Shown here: piece by piece, positions 36,880 to 47,829 of the stretch | How positions within the stretch are numbered: position 1 is the stretch's first letter | Layout: every line of letters begins with the position of its first letter | Source of the DNA: Galbula dea | Taxonomy: Eukaryota; Chordata; Aves; Piciformes; Galbulidae | NCBI GenBank assembly: GCA_013399015.1 | Contig: VWZX01002368.1 | Coordinates: 1,242,693 to 1,306,692 of the forward strand | Direction of reading: 5' to 3' | Length of the DNA: 64,000 bases | Position numbers and translations under genes: made by a program | The notes under the pieces: model-generated | Seen by the model: only the letters and a program-made list of their open reading frames with translations | Database searches by the model: none | What the model was told of the DNA's origin: nothing

Positions 36880-37090
36880 TTGATTTATAGAGTTGTGTAA
36901 TAATGCTTGCTATTTGTTCTGTTCCTTTCAGGGGAGTTCCTAACATCTTATTTGCCCTATAAAGCACTGATCTAATATTTGTGTTGAACTGGAACTTGTG
37001 TTTCCAAATTCTCTTTTCTTGGTGGAAATAGCTAGTTCAGAGCTCATCAGGGGTTACCCTCCTGTATGGTTATTCTTTGATTTGGTTCCA
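36880..37090 (-). repeat. Ancient CR1-like LINE ORF2 relic
   Basis: On the plus strand, ATAATGCTTGCTATTTGTTCTG, TTCCTAACATCTTATTTGCC, a TGGTGGAAATAGCTAGTTCAGAGCTCATCA block and GTATGGTTATTCTTTGATTTG occur in the order seen in old amniote CR1/L3-type elements, which are best preserved in turtles. On the minus strand this would be the region after the RT active site. Divergence is high and no frame is open. Confidence 0.6.
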
Positions 37091-38691
37091 GCCTGAAATT
37101 TTGGATTCTGTTTTTCTGACCTAGTTATGTGAACAGGATATTTTGTTGAACAGTGTCCTGAAGAACTCTGTAAACATTACTTTTAGGAACCCTGTGCACC
37201 AGCTTGAGAAAGTGACCAAGAGAATAGCACAGCTGGAGAGCCAGAAGCAATCCTAAAAGAGACTCTTGCCATTCCCACATACAGATTTTTGAGGTAATAG
37301 AAATCAACATGTGTGAATCCTTCCAAATGTTCTGATCTGGTTTCTCAGTAAGGAGGGAAAAATATACCCCATTTGCAATTTTAATGCCCCATGGATTGAT
37401 GTGTGACATTAGTGTTGGGTCTGAGAGAGGGGAGAGCAAGGTGTTTCAGACCACATTGTCCTCTGAAAGGTTGTGGTCATACAGTGAGCAATGGTTTTGT
37501 GAAATCCAGGCCAGTCACATGAGGTAGAGATGCTCATCACTGGAAAGGCTAAGGGATTTTGGTGTGTCTCAGGGGATCTCCTCACCCACCACATCTGTTA
37601 TGCTGTAGCATCTCCCTTGCCATCTAAGCACATGGATAACTTGCAATCCATATGCCTTAAACTGAGAGCAGAAGTCATAGCAATTGCTGTGGTCCTGTCA
37701 TTCTATGTTACAGTCTGCTGAGATTTCCCTTTCTCTTTCCTTCTTAAAAAGAGGTATCATAGATTCCCTGGTGGGAAAAGAAAAGAGGGTTTGATAACAA
37801 ACTTGGAAACAGCAACTCTCAGAATGCCTGAGCTGGAAGTTAAGCACCTAGAAAATGTGAATATATGATACAAGAAAAATATTCTTTTTGAAGAAAACAA
37901 TAGCATGGAAACAATGGTGAGAAGTGAAAGCACCCTTGACATTGGAAGAATATCAGTTAATGGGAAGAACCAGGAGCCATTTAGAAGTCAGAATTAAATA
38001 ATATTTTTTTCTTTTTTTTCCCCCCTAATCTCACTGTCTGTCCTAACCCCCTAAACCATATGAAATTTAGTGTCTTTGGAGGCTGCAGGTTTAACCTTGT
38101 AACAGAATTCATTAATAACCAGCTTCTGTTCCAGTGCAAGGGACAAACTTTACTCTGAGCTGTGATGGTATAAATCAGGGTCATCTTCCTATGAGTCAGT
38201 GAAAAAACAGCATTGTAACATCCAAGCAGGTGAGATCAGTATCAAGCCCGAGATGTTTTACCTGACAAATGGTATATTGTTTAATGTGTAACTTCCCAGG
38301 GGCTCAGAAACTGCTCTGCTCATTACTACATGGATCAGTTTCCTAAGTCTTTCTGCAGTTCCCTTTTATCATTTCAAGCTATGTTCCTAAATTCTCCCAC
38401 CTTTGGGATCCTGAGCCCCTAGCAGCTCTGTGTTGTGCACTGAATATGAACCATTTTTTATACTATTGGTTGGCTGGCAACCAGATTTTTCTTGAGCCCT
38501 GGTCCTTCTTCTAGGGGTTTCTTATTTTGCACTACTCTTTTTCATTCATAGTAACTTAGTAATATACAATCAGAGAGAAATATGCATATTTTTAAATGGA
38601 TGGGAAAACCTGGAACAAACTACATAAGTCTCAAACAGAATCAGCTTAAACATTTTATATTTTCACTGCTGTAAAGCAAATACATTGACAC
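37091..38691. other. Unannotated non-coding stretch
   Basis: Contains a 104-codon minus frame at 37125-37439 and smaller ones, without recognisable domains. A pure pyrimidine tract (T-rich then C6) lies at 38003-38027. Confidence 0.5.
38003..38027. repeat. Polypyrimidine tract
   Basis: Seven or more T, a C, eight T and six C in a row followed by T. A pure pyrimidine run of about 25 bases, with some potential for triplex structure. Confidence 0.75.
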
Positions 38692-39271
38692 TGTCATGGT
38701 TTAATCCCAGCCAGAAACTAAGCACCAAATAGTTGATATCTCACTTCCCCTTGATGGGGTGGAGGACAGGATTGGAAAGGTAAAAGAAAACTTGTGGATT
38801 GAGGTAAGAACAGTTTAATAACTGAATTAAAATAGCATAAAGTAAAATACATAAAAATAAATTGTAATTAAAAGGATATAACAAAGAGAGAGAGAAATAA
38901 AACTCAGGAAAAACAACTGATGCAAATGAAAAACAGTTTCTCACCACCAACTGGCTGATGGTCAGCCTGTTCCCAAGCAGGTGTCTCCAGCCTGTTTCTA
39001 CCTTGTCTACATGATGAGCATGACATCATAGGGCATGGAGCATCATTTTGGTCACTTGGGGTCAGCTGTCCTAGCTGTGGCCTCTCCTAACTTCTTCTGT
39101 ATCCTCAGCCTATGAGAAGCTGAACAGTCCTTGACTTAGTGTAAGCACAGCTCAGCAATGACTAAAACATCAGTGTGTTATCAACATTATTCTCACTCTA
39201 TATCCAAAAACACCCATACTGTATCAGCTGCTAGGAAGAAAATTAACTCTATCCCAGCTGAAAGCAGGACA
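38692..39271 (-). mobile_element. Solo LTR of an avian ERVL-like endogenous retrovirus
   Basis: A 580-bp block. On the plus strand it begins TGTCATGGTTTAATCCCAGCC and ends CCCAGCTGAAAGCAGGACA, with a TG...CA border at each end. The sense orientation is minus: there it begins TGTCCTGCTTTCAGCTGGGA, and an ATTAAA poly(A) signal lies at 38814-38819 (minus), leaving about 120 bp of R/U5 before the end. Landmarks such as GTGTTATCAACATTATTCTCA, CTAGGAAGAAAATTAACTCTATCCCAGCT and GATTGAGGTAAGAACAGTTTAATA match the LTR type widespread in birds. The 5 bp before (GACAC, 38687-38691) and after (GTCAC, 39272-39276) match at four positions, a target-site duplication with one mutation. No internal viral sequence lies next to it, so it is a solo LTR left by recombination. 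Hundreds of bases may retain weak promoter or enhancer function, which cannot be judged here. Confidence 0.92.
38814..38819 (-). promoter_or_regulatory. LTR poly(A) signal ATTAAA
   Basis: ATTAAA on the minus strand inside the solo LTR, about 120 bp from its 3' border. It supports minus-strand orientation of the LTR. Confidence 0.55.
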
Positions 39272-39482
39272 GTCACAAAGGAGCTGGAAAGAATCCACAG
39301 AGGTCACAGTCTTACAGAACAAATGCACTGGTAGTGTATTTTGGTATGTGGACAGAATAAGTCTAAGTTAACTCTTCATGTCTTTCTCTAATCTGCTATT
39401 TTAAGCTGCACAGGTTTTATAAATTAAATCAGGAAAGACAATAGAGAATATATAGTAAAGAACAATGCAGTTATATGACAGC

Positions 39483-39537
39483 AAGATGGATTAGATAAAC
39501 CTAATAGAGCTCTTCCAACTCTAAATCTATGATTATA
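39483..39537 (+). repeat. CR1 LINE 3' tail
   Basis: GATGGATTAGATAAACCTAATAGAGCTCTTCCAACTCTAAATCTATGATTATAG corresponds block by block to the CR1 end (GGACTAGATGACC...GAGGTCCCTTCCAACTCTA...TCTATGATTCTATG). About 55 bp remain. Confidence 0.75.
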
Positions 39538-39699
39538 GAAAATAGTGCATCTGAACATGGGGTCTGTTGATTTCTATCTCTGAAGACTTAAAACAGCAGA
39601 GGAAGTTTTCCTTTAGTCCCAACAATTCATTTCTTCTGGATCTCCTTTTCTACTACAACAATGTAGATATCTGCATTTGTATGGGCCATCTTTTCTAAA

Positions 39700-39770
39700 T
39701 CAAAAGGGTTTTTTTCCAATTTTTGTTTGTTTGGGGTTTTTTTGTTTTAATATTGTTTTTGATTAAAAAA
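39700..39770. repeat. T/G-rich low-complexity tract
   Basis: GGGTTTTTTTCC, TTTTTGTTTGTTTGGGG, TTTTTTTGTTTT and GTTTTTG units. Simple low-complexity DNA of the same class as at 23090. Confidence 0.6.
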
Positions 39771-39960
39771 GCACCTAGTCTCTGCAGCACTTGAATGACC
39801 AGGTTGTGAAGTGATAAAATATACTGAAATAAAACATATGTGCAAATGGACTCATGAAGATTGGAGAGAGGACAAACTCATTTACTGGGATCCATGTTCC
39901 AACAGAAGTGGAGGAAGCCCAATACATCTTCTGTACTGCCAAGGGGCAATATTTCACTAG

Positions 39961-39986
39961 ACATTGACCATTAACATTGACCATTA
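39961..39986. repeat. Tandem duplication, 2 x 13 bp
   Basis: ACATTGACCATTA occurs twice in direct succession, identical copies. Confidence 0.85.
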
Positions 39987-42980
39987 ACAATGAATGGGGC
40001 AGTGGGTTAGTACTAGATGGTCAGGTCATTGTTCAATCCATACACTTGTGAAAGGGAGTAAAAAACCAAAAGCACTGACCTGTACTCACAGAGGAAGGAA
40101 CAACTTATAAAGGAGAAATCCAAGGAGATGGATGGAAGGAAATATATAAAATAAGGAATAGGTGATGTCTTGAGTCTTCTGTGAACAACACAGAGGGCAA
40201 AACAGCTGTGGTAGCTGACAAATGTCTGTGGGGCCAGAGACCACACACAAAAATTATTATTTATATATAAGAATATTTGGCATCTGCCTACATAAGCAGG
40301 ACAGATTACATATATTTATAGGGGAACCCTTAGGTAATAATTAAGGTTTCTTCCTAAAGAATGTACAATTCCTCCTGCCAAAATTAAGTGGAGCTGCAAC
40401 TAATAGCACAAACACCTGGAAGTGTTTCTATTCTGCAAGAAGCATGCCAGTTGTAATATTGGAACTCATCTTTAAAATCAGTGGACATTCAGAAAATCTA
40501 ATATTTTGATGGGAATGATTTGCCTGCTTTCAGCCAGTAAGCCCAAACCTTTACAGTGCAGATATTCACTAGCACAGCATACATCTGAAAACATCATTTA
40601 AATACTTGCTCCCTAGTTAATATGTGGAATCCAAGAGCTGTGACAATGACAAGTATGTTGATGTTGATGACAATGACAAGAACCAAGACATGGACAATGC
40701 TGTGAGTGTATTTTCCTTGGTCCAAATTGTCAATTAATTCCCTGAGAAGAAATCTGTCTTTCTCTGAATTGACCTATATAATCAATCACCAGGTCTAGGC
40801 TACAGATGTCTTTCAGCTGCATTATCTTAATCACTACAACATTTTATTCTGGCAGAGTGATTTTTTTTAAATTGCATTTATTTTTCCTCTCAAGAAATCT
40901 TGCAAGGTTAGGGTAGCAGGAGGTGAAACATTTTGTTGTAATTCTATGCTCTGTTTCAATAACTCTGTTGTATTTGTTTCCTCAGCAGACAGGAGCTTTT
41001 TTGCTCATTGGACTACAGTTTTGTTTTGTTATTTTCCAGCCTTTGACAATGTGAGATGTTAATACACAAATCAAGAGTACTTAACTGACTCAAATTCCTG
41101 AGAAAGACTACTTCTGCTCAGGAGATTGTATGAGACCTGCTCAGATTCACATTTGCCTTTTCCCCAAGCAGATTGGTGCAGGTGTTGGGTGAACTGTAAA
41201 GCAGGGCAGTGCAGGCTCCCTGTGCCCCAGGAGAGACCCCAGAGCATGTGGGTATCCATAAGCCTCATCACTGTTAACATACTAAGTGGTGCCAGGGTTA
41301 TTCTCTGGCCCTGAGGTGAGCTGGCATGCAACAGCAGCTCTCCAACCTGTGAAATTTCTCACTCTCCAAGGCAGTGTGGCCAAAACCAAGTTTCTTCTTG
41401 GAGCAGTTCCCTGCTCATACTAACTCCTAGCAGTGTCCCAGAGTTTGTCTGGGGCAGTGCTCATTAAAGGGAGGCAATGCCAGGCCAGTACCATCCTCAG
41501 AATGTATTAGTAGACAGGCTGAAATTGTGGAGCCCCAAACAATATCCTTGGCAACTTCCAACTTACTAAAATAGATGTAGCCTTGAAGTGTGTACAGGCC
41601 CAGCCTTTGGTGCCTGGGTGTAATCTACCATGTATGACCCTCACCTCAAGAGGGTGTTGAGGTCCTAGATCAACACAAAGGGATATCAAACCTGCATGCA
41701 GCAAGGCATGGTGGGATAGATAGGATGTCAGAGGTCAGCCTGACCTGCAGACTGTGCTCATTCCTCACTGGAGGTCTTCTGCAAACACCGCTAACTCTTT
41801 GAAGAGGTTTGTCTGCAGTGAGAGAGAGCTGGATCAAGAGATGCAGAAATGCAAGTGAGCTCAAGAAGCAAGACAGCTCTTCTGATGTGTGAAAGATAAG
41901 GACAGCTACCTCCCAATGAGCTTGCAACCAGGCTGGCAACATGTTTTCTCCAGAGCTAAAGAGGACAGTGAACTATGAAATACTCAACAGTCATTTTTTT
42001 CTGCTGCCAGTGGAGACTGAATTAGGGTAAAATTCCAAGTTAATTGGAACAGCCTCTTAAAATCACTAATAAGGGAAGCACAGTGCCCAGCCTCTTATTG
42101 GATTAAGTATTAGGTATAATGACTGTTAAGCAGCAAGTAAATTCCCATTTTTATCATAAAGCAGGAAGTGAGGACTCCCGTTTTTCTCTCTTCAGGGAAC
42201 TTTTTCAATGCCAGCTTTGTAAACTTCATTCAGAGCCAAAGAATGATTTGAAAAATCTAGTAATGGTAAAGAAAGAGTTTTCAAAGAGAAATTCCCTGCA
42301 ACTACAGTGGCATTGTTGTGCTACATTTTCTTTTGAAATGCCAGCAAGAAACAATTAAGGAGCAGCACTCGTAATGTATAATTGATGGTTTGCAGGTATC
42401 TAGAAACTTAAAGCAATTAGGCCCAGGGTGCAACATTACTTATTCATCACCATCTGGAATTTATAACTATATAAGCCCTGCTACAGTTTATGTTTGTCTG
42501 GCAGAAATGACAACTTCAGTGTTTAAGTGCTGCATTATGCTGCAGAAGGTAAATATTTAATAGTGTCCCGATATAATGCAGCTGAGTGGGATAAGATGAA
42601 CACGTTGTGTGGTCAGAGCACAGCAGCATGTAGATACTGTAAAGAAGGAACAGAATGCCCTTCTGTGAGCAAGAGGACAGAGAATACTTCCAAATAAATC
42701 TGCAGCATTTCTATGACATCAATAGAAAGCTGTGGCATTGATCCTTGGGTCACAGTCTGCTTTATCTAGTAAGAGCTGTGATTCAACTTTAGATATGATT
42801 CAGACGAGTAAAAGAACTGTTTCTATGAGAATCTGAGAATGACTTCCTTCTTTGATGTTAAAGAAGTGGTAGACTAAGATGGATAGGGAATTTTGGAGAA
42901 AATAGTCTCTTTTTAAAAACATGTAATTTCATCTAGCATCAAACCTACTCTAGCTACTACTTTGCCAAATTTCCCTCTGG
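39987..42980. other. Unannotated stretch, GC-richer at 41.1-41.9 kb
   Basis: No gene was recognised. TGACAATGACAAG is repeated at 40641-40653 and 40668-40680. The 41.1-41.9 kb part is GC-richer with opposed frames of 60-90 codons (41071-41331 -, 41126-41314 +, 41670-41942 -) without domains. The 42400-42600 interval has a TATATAAG word at 42468-42475 and AT-rich homeodomain-like words (see findings). Confidence 0.45.
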
Positions 42981-43023
42981 AAAAACCAAACTAAACCAGA
43001 CCAAACGAAACCAAAATCAAACC
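42981..43023. repeat. Degenerate (ACCAAA)n low-complexity tract
   Basis: AACCAAA, AAACCAGACC, AAACGAAACC and AAAATCAAACC units. Guanine is nearly absent. No coding meaning. Confidence 0.7.
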
Positions 43024-46000
43024 ACAAATACAGAAAAGTTAATTTTATGTCTTCAATGTTTTCTGAAGGGTGAAGTTCCTCCCTGGCAGAAGAAGTAATT
43101 TTTCTTCTTTGTGTTCCTCCCACTTAAAAACAAAGAGCTTAACTGGGTGAAATGTACTGTCTGGATCTATTCCAGTGCTCTCGGGATCTTAAGTTAAAAG
43201 TCATATTCAAGAGATTGGCTTGATTTGTGACTGGAAACTTTCTTCCAGCACTGGAATCCTTGTGATTGTAGAAGACCAGTTTCTACTCTGCTGTGGTCTG
43301 GCAGCCCACCTCTATTCAACTGGGATGACTAGTGGTGGATTTACCTGCTCCACCTCCAGCCTGCAGATAGGGAGGAAGCCTGCAGTTAACAGCTAACTTT
43401 TTAAGAAGGTTGACAGGAATAATTGATGTTTCTGCACTCCCACCTTTCTCACAGATCCTCACAAGCACAGTCAAACAACTCTAAAATATTTTGTGTATAT
43501 ATGGAAGGTCATGATGCTATGCCTTAATGACTGGTCTACATTAATTCAGTGCTTAATGGCACAATATGTAGTGGTAAGATAAAGGTCCAATTTTAGCCCT
43601 CGACATTAAACAGGCCCAGGTAGGTCCTTTGATATACAGATGTTTATAACAAGCTTTCTTGGCAGGAAGAGGACTAAGTCATGCAAAACAACTGAGTCTT
43701 GGTGACTAACTGCAAATGGGTAACTAGCTGTTATGGTCAACCTTTTGGAGACTCACATGACACACACGTACCATGCAAACTCTTTCTTTTTCTTCCTAGT
43801 GACACAACTGCAACTGTCAGCTGTCCATCTCCTCCACTGGGTGTCCCCTGGCCATATTGGTTTGGATTCCCTTTCATCAGGATCTCAAGATCTGTGCTGT
43901 CCTCTAAAGTTTAGCTATTGCATCACTTTTCCTTGTGCAGCATTTGTTACACAACATCATTTTTTTTTCAGCCTAGATTTATTTGTGAAGGTCAAAGCGA
44001 ACTGGCTGTGATAAGAGCCCCAAAGGCTGCTTCTGAATTGTTCTTGTTAATTCAGTGCTGATTGAAGATTGATATAGCCCTGGAGATCAAAGTCTCCTAT
44101 CCCCCATGACAGCTCAAGCTTCTCCTCAGGGCACTTTTGGCTTGACCTAGAAGTAGTATAGGTTCCAAAACCATTAAGTCCTTCAGCCTTTTCAGATGAA
44201 CCTCATAGCTGTAAGTTTTGGTAGTGGTTTTTTTGCTGTGAACGTCTGTTCTCTTGAAATTAAACTGTCAACTAACTCCTTCTGGTCACTTGGCTGAACA
44301 CAGATCACAACTGAGAGCATTCTGGAAGCCAGTTCTATTATTTTTCATTATTACCCAATTGCTGAACTGCCATTTCAATCTTCAGACACTGCCACTGTCA
44401 AATTTACCACCTACAAGAGAAGTGGCATCACCTTTCAGTTCATCTGTGTGCAATACCACTTTTATAAAGCTACTCAGGGCCTGGAATACTTCAAAATCCA
44501 TATACAGGGATCTGGATGAATAACATAGTTGAAGTAGAAAGACCAAGTCACCTCAGATAAATCACTTTTTCACATGTACAAATCAAGTAGTTCACAGTAA
44601 TAGAGCAACAACATGGCCACAGCAAGTCTTGTTGGGTCAGTCTGTAATTTATCACAGGAACATCACTTCCCCTTGAGTACTTGTAATTATGGAAGGGGTT
44701 TTTTTATTAAAATGCATTTATTTTATGTGTATACAGATACACATACAAATATACAAGTGAATAAGAAAATATCCCTCTTATAGACTAGGCACACAAAGAA
44801 ATCTGTGTGAGTTTAAACCCTTCTACATTTGTATAGGTGAGCACAAGATACTTGTGCAATTTTCTTCTGCTTTCACTCTGAAAAAATAATGCTATTGTTA
44901 TTATCTAGAACTATTCTAATTTATTTTTTGAATTAAATTTATTATTTAATCATGGAGAGCTATGTCATTTTATACTAAATTTCTTTCAATCTTTTCCCAG
45001 TGCTACAAAGCACTTTTTCTGCAGCTGGGTTTTGGTAATTTTGTGACATTGGAAGAAGTTTAATTTTCCTTGGTTTTGCTGGAATCCAGAGACTACTGAG
45101 CTACTTGGGACTTGTAAAAAGTTCTAATGAAAATAGCTCCCCCTACTTTCCCATGTAGGCAGAGGATCATCACCCTGTGAGGAGCACAGGCACTGCTGAC
45201 ACGGTTTGCAGTATGCACATGTTGGGTGGGCATCAACTTGACTGACACAGGAACAGCACAAATGATGACAAGATGCTGAAGGCCAAATCTGAAGGCAGGA
45301 ATGGGATCTTACAAGGACTTTATTACTGGTATAGTAGAAAAATATATATATTACTGTATAATAAGAAACAATAGTTATGGAAATGAATAACAAAGACAAA
45401 ATGTGTTTTATAGTTACATATATATACAAAATATTTGTATTCTCATAGTTGTAGCAAAAGTATCTCTTTTTCTCATTTCACAGTTTGTCCAGAGCCTGCT
45501 TGTACAGCTGTGAAGAAAGGGACTTTGGTTGTCACTTTTACTCTCAAATCTTAAATCAGAAATAAGTAAGAAATCATTGGGATGAGACTACGACAGTGCA
45601 GAAGACACAGCACCTAATAACTCTCCAAACAGCAATAAAACCAGAAACAAAATACAGTGCACATTCATGTTTTTGTTCCCACTTTGCTTTTGCAAACACT
45701 CGCAAACCCTCTGTGGTTATAGCTTCATCTCTGAGACACAAGTTTATAATGAAGGCTGTGAAGAGGTCCCCACAGAACAAAATGCTGCAAGCACACACTT
45801 GATTATAAGAATGTGCTTGGGTCTGGCCATATTCTGCAGTAGTCAGAGTCTGCTCCTGTTCAGCTGCCTTGAGGCCTTATTAACAAATATACAGATTTAT
45901 AGTAAGGCTGTCTTTCTTTAATGAAGGTGCATGCCCTTGGCTTTCTGCAATAGAATCCATCTAGACTGACTGAGCTTTTTGTAAGATGAGGAGCAAAAGG

Positions 46001-46149
46001 TTTTCTAGTCATTCCTTGTCTGAATTAGCATTGCTCCAGCTTTGATTAGAGTATATAGTTTCATCAATGTTCCTTCAAAATTCATGTATGGTTTCTCTTG
46101 ACTTCTGTATTTATGATTTCTTTTCTGCAAATACAGTATGGTCCCTTTT
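43024..46149. other. Unannotated non-coding stretch
   Basis: No gene or named repeat was recognised. The minus frame 45124-45429 has a Cys-rich part (residues such as CCSC, CAYC, CQQC) over 45130-45290, but no known Cys-rich domain spacing was recognised and the upstream half is low-complexity AT-rich. AT-rich alternating tracts lie at 45343-45356 and 45414-45430. Confidence 0.45.
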
Positions 46150-46283
46150 AAAAAAAAAAAAAGAAAACAAACAACCCCACACACATCCCCAAACAAACAA
46201 TCCCCTCCCCAAACAAAACAAACAAAACCAAAAACCAAAACAAAAAAAACCCCATAACAACAACCAAAAAACCCCCACCCCAA
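46150..46283. repeat. Long C/A-only low-complexity tract
   Basis: Starts with 13 A, then about 120 bases almost without G or T, built of CAAA, ACCCC and CCAAAA units. The minus strand carries many GGGG runs (for example GGGGTGGGGG, GGGGAGGGG), giving G-quadruplex potential. It could have started as a retroposon A-tail that expanded, but no body was recognised beside it. Open frames through it on both strands are composition artefacts. Confidence 0.85.
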
Positions 46284-47338
46284 AGTAGTGTCCTGATATT
46301 TGCCTACTAATCATAGAGACATGGTTTCTGTTTAGGAGGGTTAATAAGATATTTGTATTCATAGTTAAAACACAGAAATATGGCAGAACTATCCAGTAAT
46401 AACACTCAGTTTCCTGCCCACACAGCATTTTCCTCTTTTAACCAGATATGAAGATAACACAGGGAAAAGTCTGTTCAAGGTCTAGAGATTCTTATTGTGT
46501 TTTTCAGACTCTTTGCAATGGCAGCTAAGAATGCTGAAAGGTAAATTTTATTTTCTAGGGATAACTGGTGCCCAAGCTGCGTGGGACAGCAGAGTGGAAC
46601 CTGTCTATTAGAGCTGTATTTGCATTTCTGTGTACATCTAAGTACAAACATTAGCAGTCTGACACCTTCTTTGTTGCAAACCTAACACTATTTCACACTT
46701 AGTAGGATTTGAAAATTGAAATGAGAATAGCTTAAATAAATAGTTTACTGCAGGGCTCTGCAGAGTGGCAAGTAGACATCCAGACACCGAGTGGCAGGTA
46801 GACACCCAGACATGCTGGTGACAAGGCTCCCAATCCTGCTATCACATGCCCCTCCTTCACCTGGCAGGGTTAGCAGGTAATGGAAACATTTTTTCCCTCA
46901 GAGCAGAACAAATTTCCATCTCTCAAGAAAATGGAAGTGGTTTCTGTATCATGAGGGCATAGGTGTGCAAAGATGCCTCATCACATTGTGTAAGACTAAG
47001 TTCTCTAGCTTAACCATATATTCCTAAATAATTACAGAGACGGTAATTCCAAAGACAAGCCTGGAGAAGCATAATGTTCTTTTCTGACTGCTTTTCTCAG
47101 CTACCTTTATTGAATATAGGCTGTTGTTAACAGATGTAGGCATCCAGATTGACATTTAATTTATCCTCTGAATTAAAAAAGGACGATAGAGTTTTGTCCT
47201 AGTTAAAAATGCCAACACTCTGTCACTAAGCCTTATTTCCATCAAAGTCACATTAGTATTCGGCTGTTTACAATTAGCTCAGCTTCCCATGCAAGCTACC
47301 TCAATAAATAGTTTAATAGCAAGGAAAAGAACATGTGG
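46284..47338. other. Unannotated stretch
   Basis: Apart from the 26-bp duplication at 46763-46814 and a TAATTA-rich part at 47150-47330, nothing was recognised. Confidence 0.5.
46763..46814. repeat. Tandem duplication, 2 x 26 bp
   Basis: The unit GAGTGGCAAGTAGACATCCA... at 46763-46788 is repeated at 46789-46814 with about four substitutions. It is a local tandem duplication of modest age. Confidence 0.85.
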
Positions 47339-47360
47339 CAAGAAGGGTCTACCCTTCTTG
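47339..47360. other. 22-bp inverted repeat with 2-nt spacer
   Basis: Arms CAAGAAGGGT (47339-47348) and ACCCTTCTTG (47351-47360) are perfectly complementary around CT. This is too short a loop for a stable RNA stem-loop. Function unknown. Confidence 0.75.
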
Positions 47361-47780
47361 GAGAGAAACAATTCATTATGTAGAGAAATTAAGCTGCAAA
47401 CAGATTACTTGAACATAATATTTGTCTTGATTTTAAGTAATGAGCTGTAAAATCTAATCAGTGTGCCTCCAAGGGAGCAGTACTCCTGGGCTGGAGCTAA
47501 CACCACTTGGTCCATCTACCTGGAAGGCTTTTCACTCAGATGATGTTGTGCTGTTACCTGGCTATGCTTAATTAGAGATGTCATAGCTATACATACACAT
47601 TCTACTGAGCATTGAAGATGTGTATAAACAAAGACCTTGCAATAAGGACATAGCAATCATACTGCAAATAGGCAGAATACAGAGGTGGGTAGAAAAAAAT
47701 GAAACAAGGTGATAAGAAGTTAAACTGTTTACATATTATTGGTTCACAATCTGTTTCTGGGTTTATATTTTGTTTTATTA

Positions 47781-47829
47781 CAAAACAAAACAAAACCCCC
47801 AAACAAAACAACAACAACAACAACAAAAA
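47781..47829. repeat. (CAAAA)n/(CAA)n simple repeat
   Basis: CAAAACAAAACAAAACCCCC then AAACAAAACAACAACAACAACAACAAAAAG. The (CAA)n part has about six units. Confidence 0.9.

Noticed and set aside
45124..45300. Cys-rich minus-strand peptide
   Set aside because: Cys spacing fits no zinc-finger or secreted Cys-rich family I know, and the frame continues into AT-rich low-complexity residues.
46005..46428. Minus-strand frames of 92 and 105 codons rich in Phe, Gly, Cys and Trp
   Set aside because: They run through the C/A-only tract. The residues follow directly from T/G-rich low-complexity sequence.
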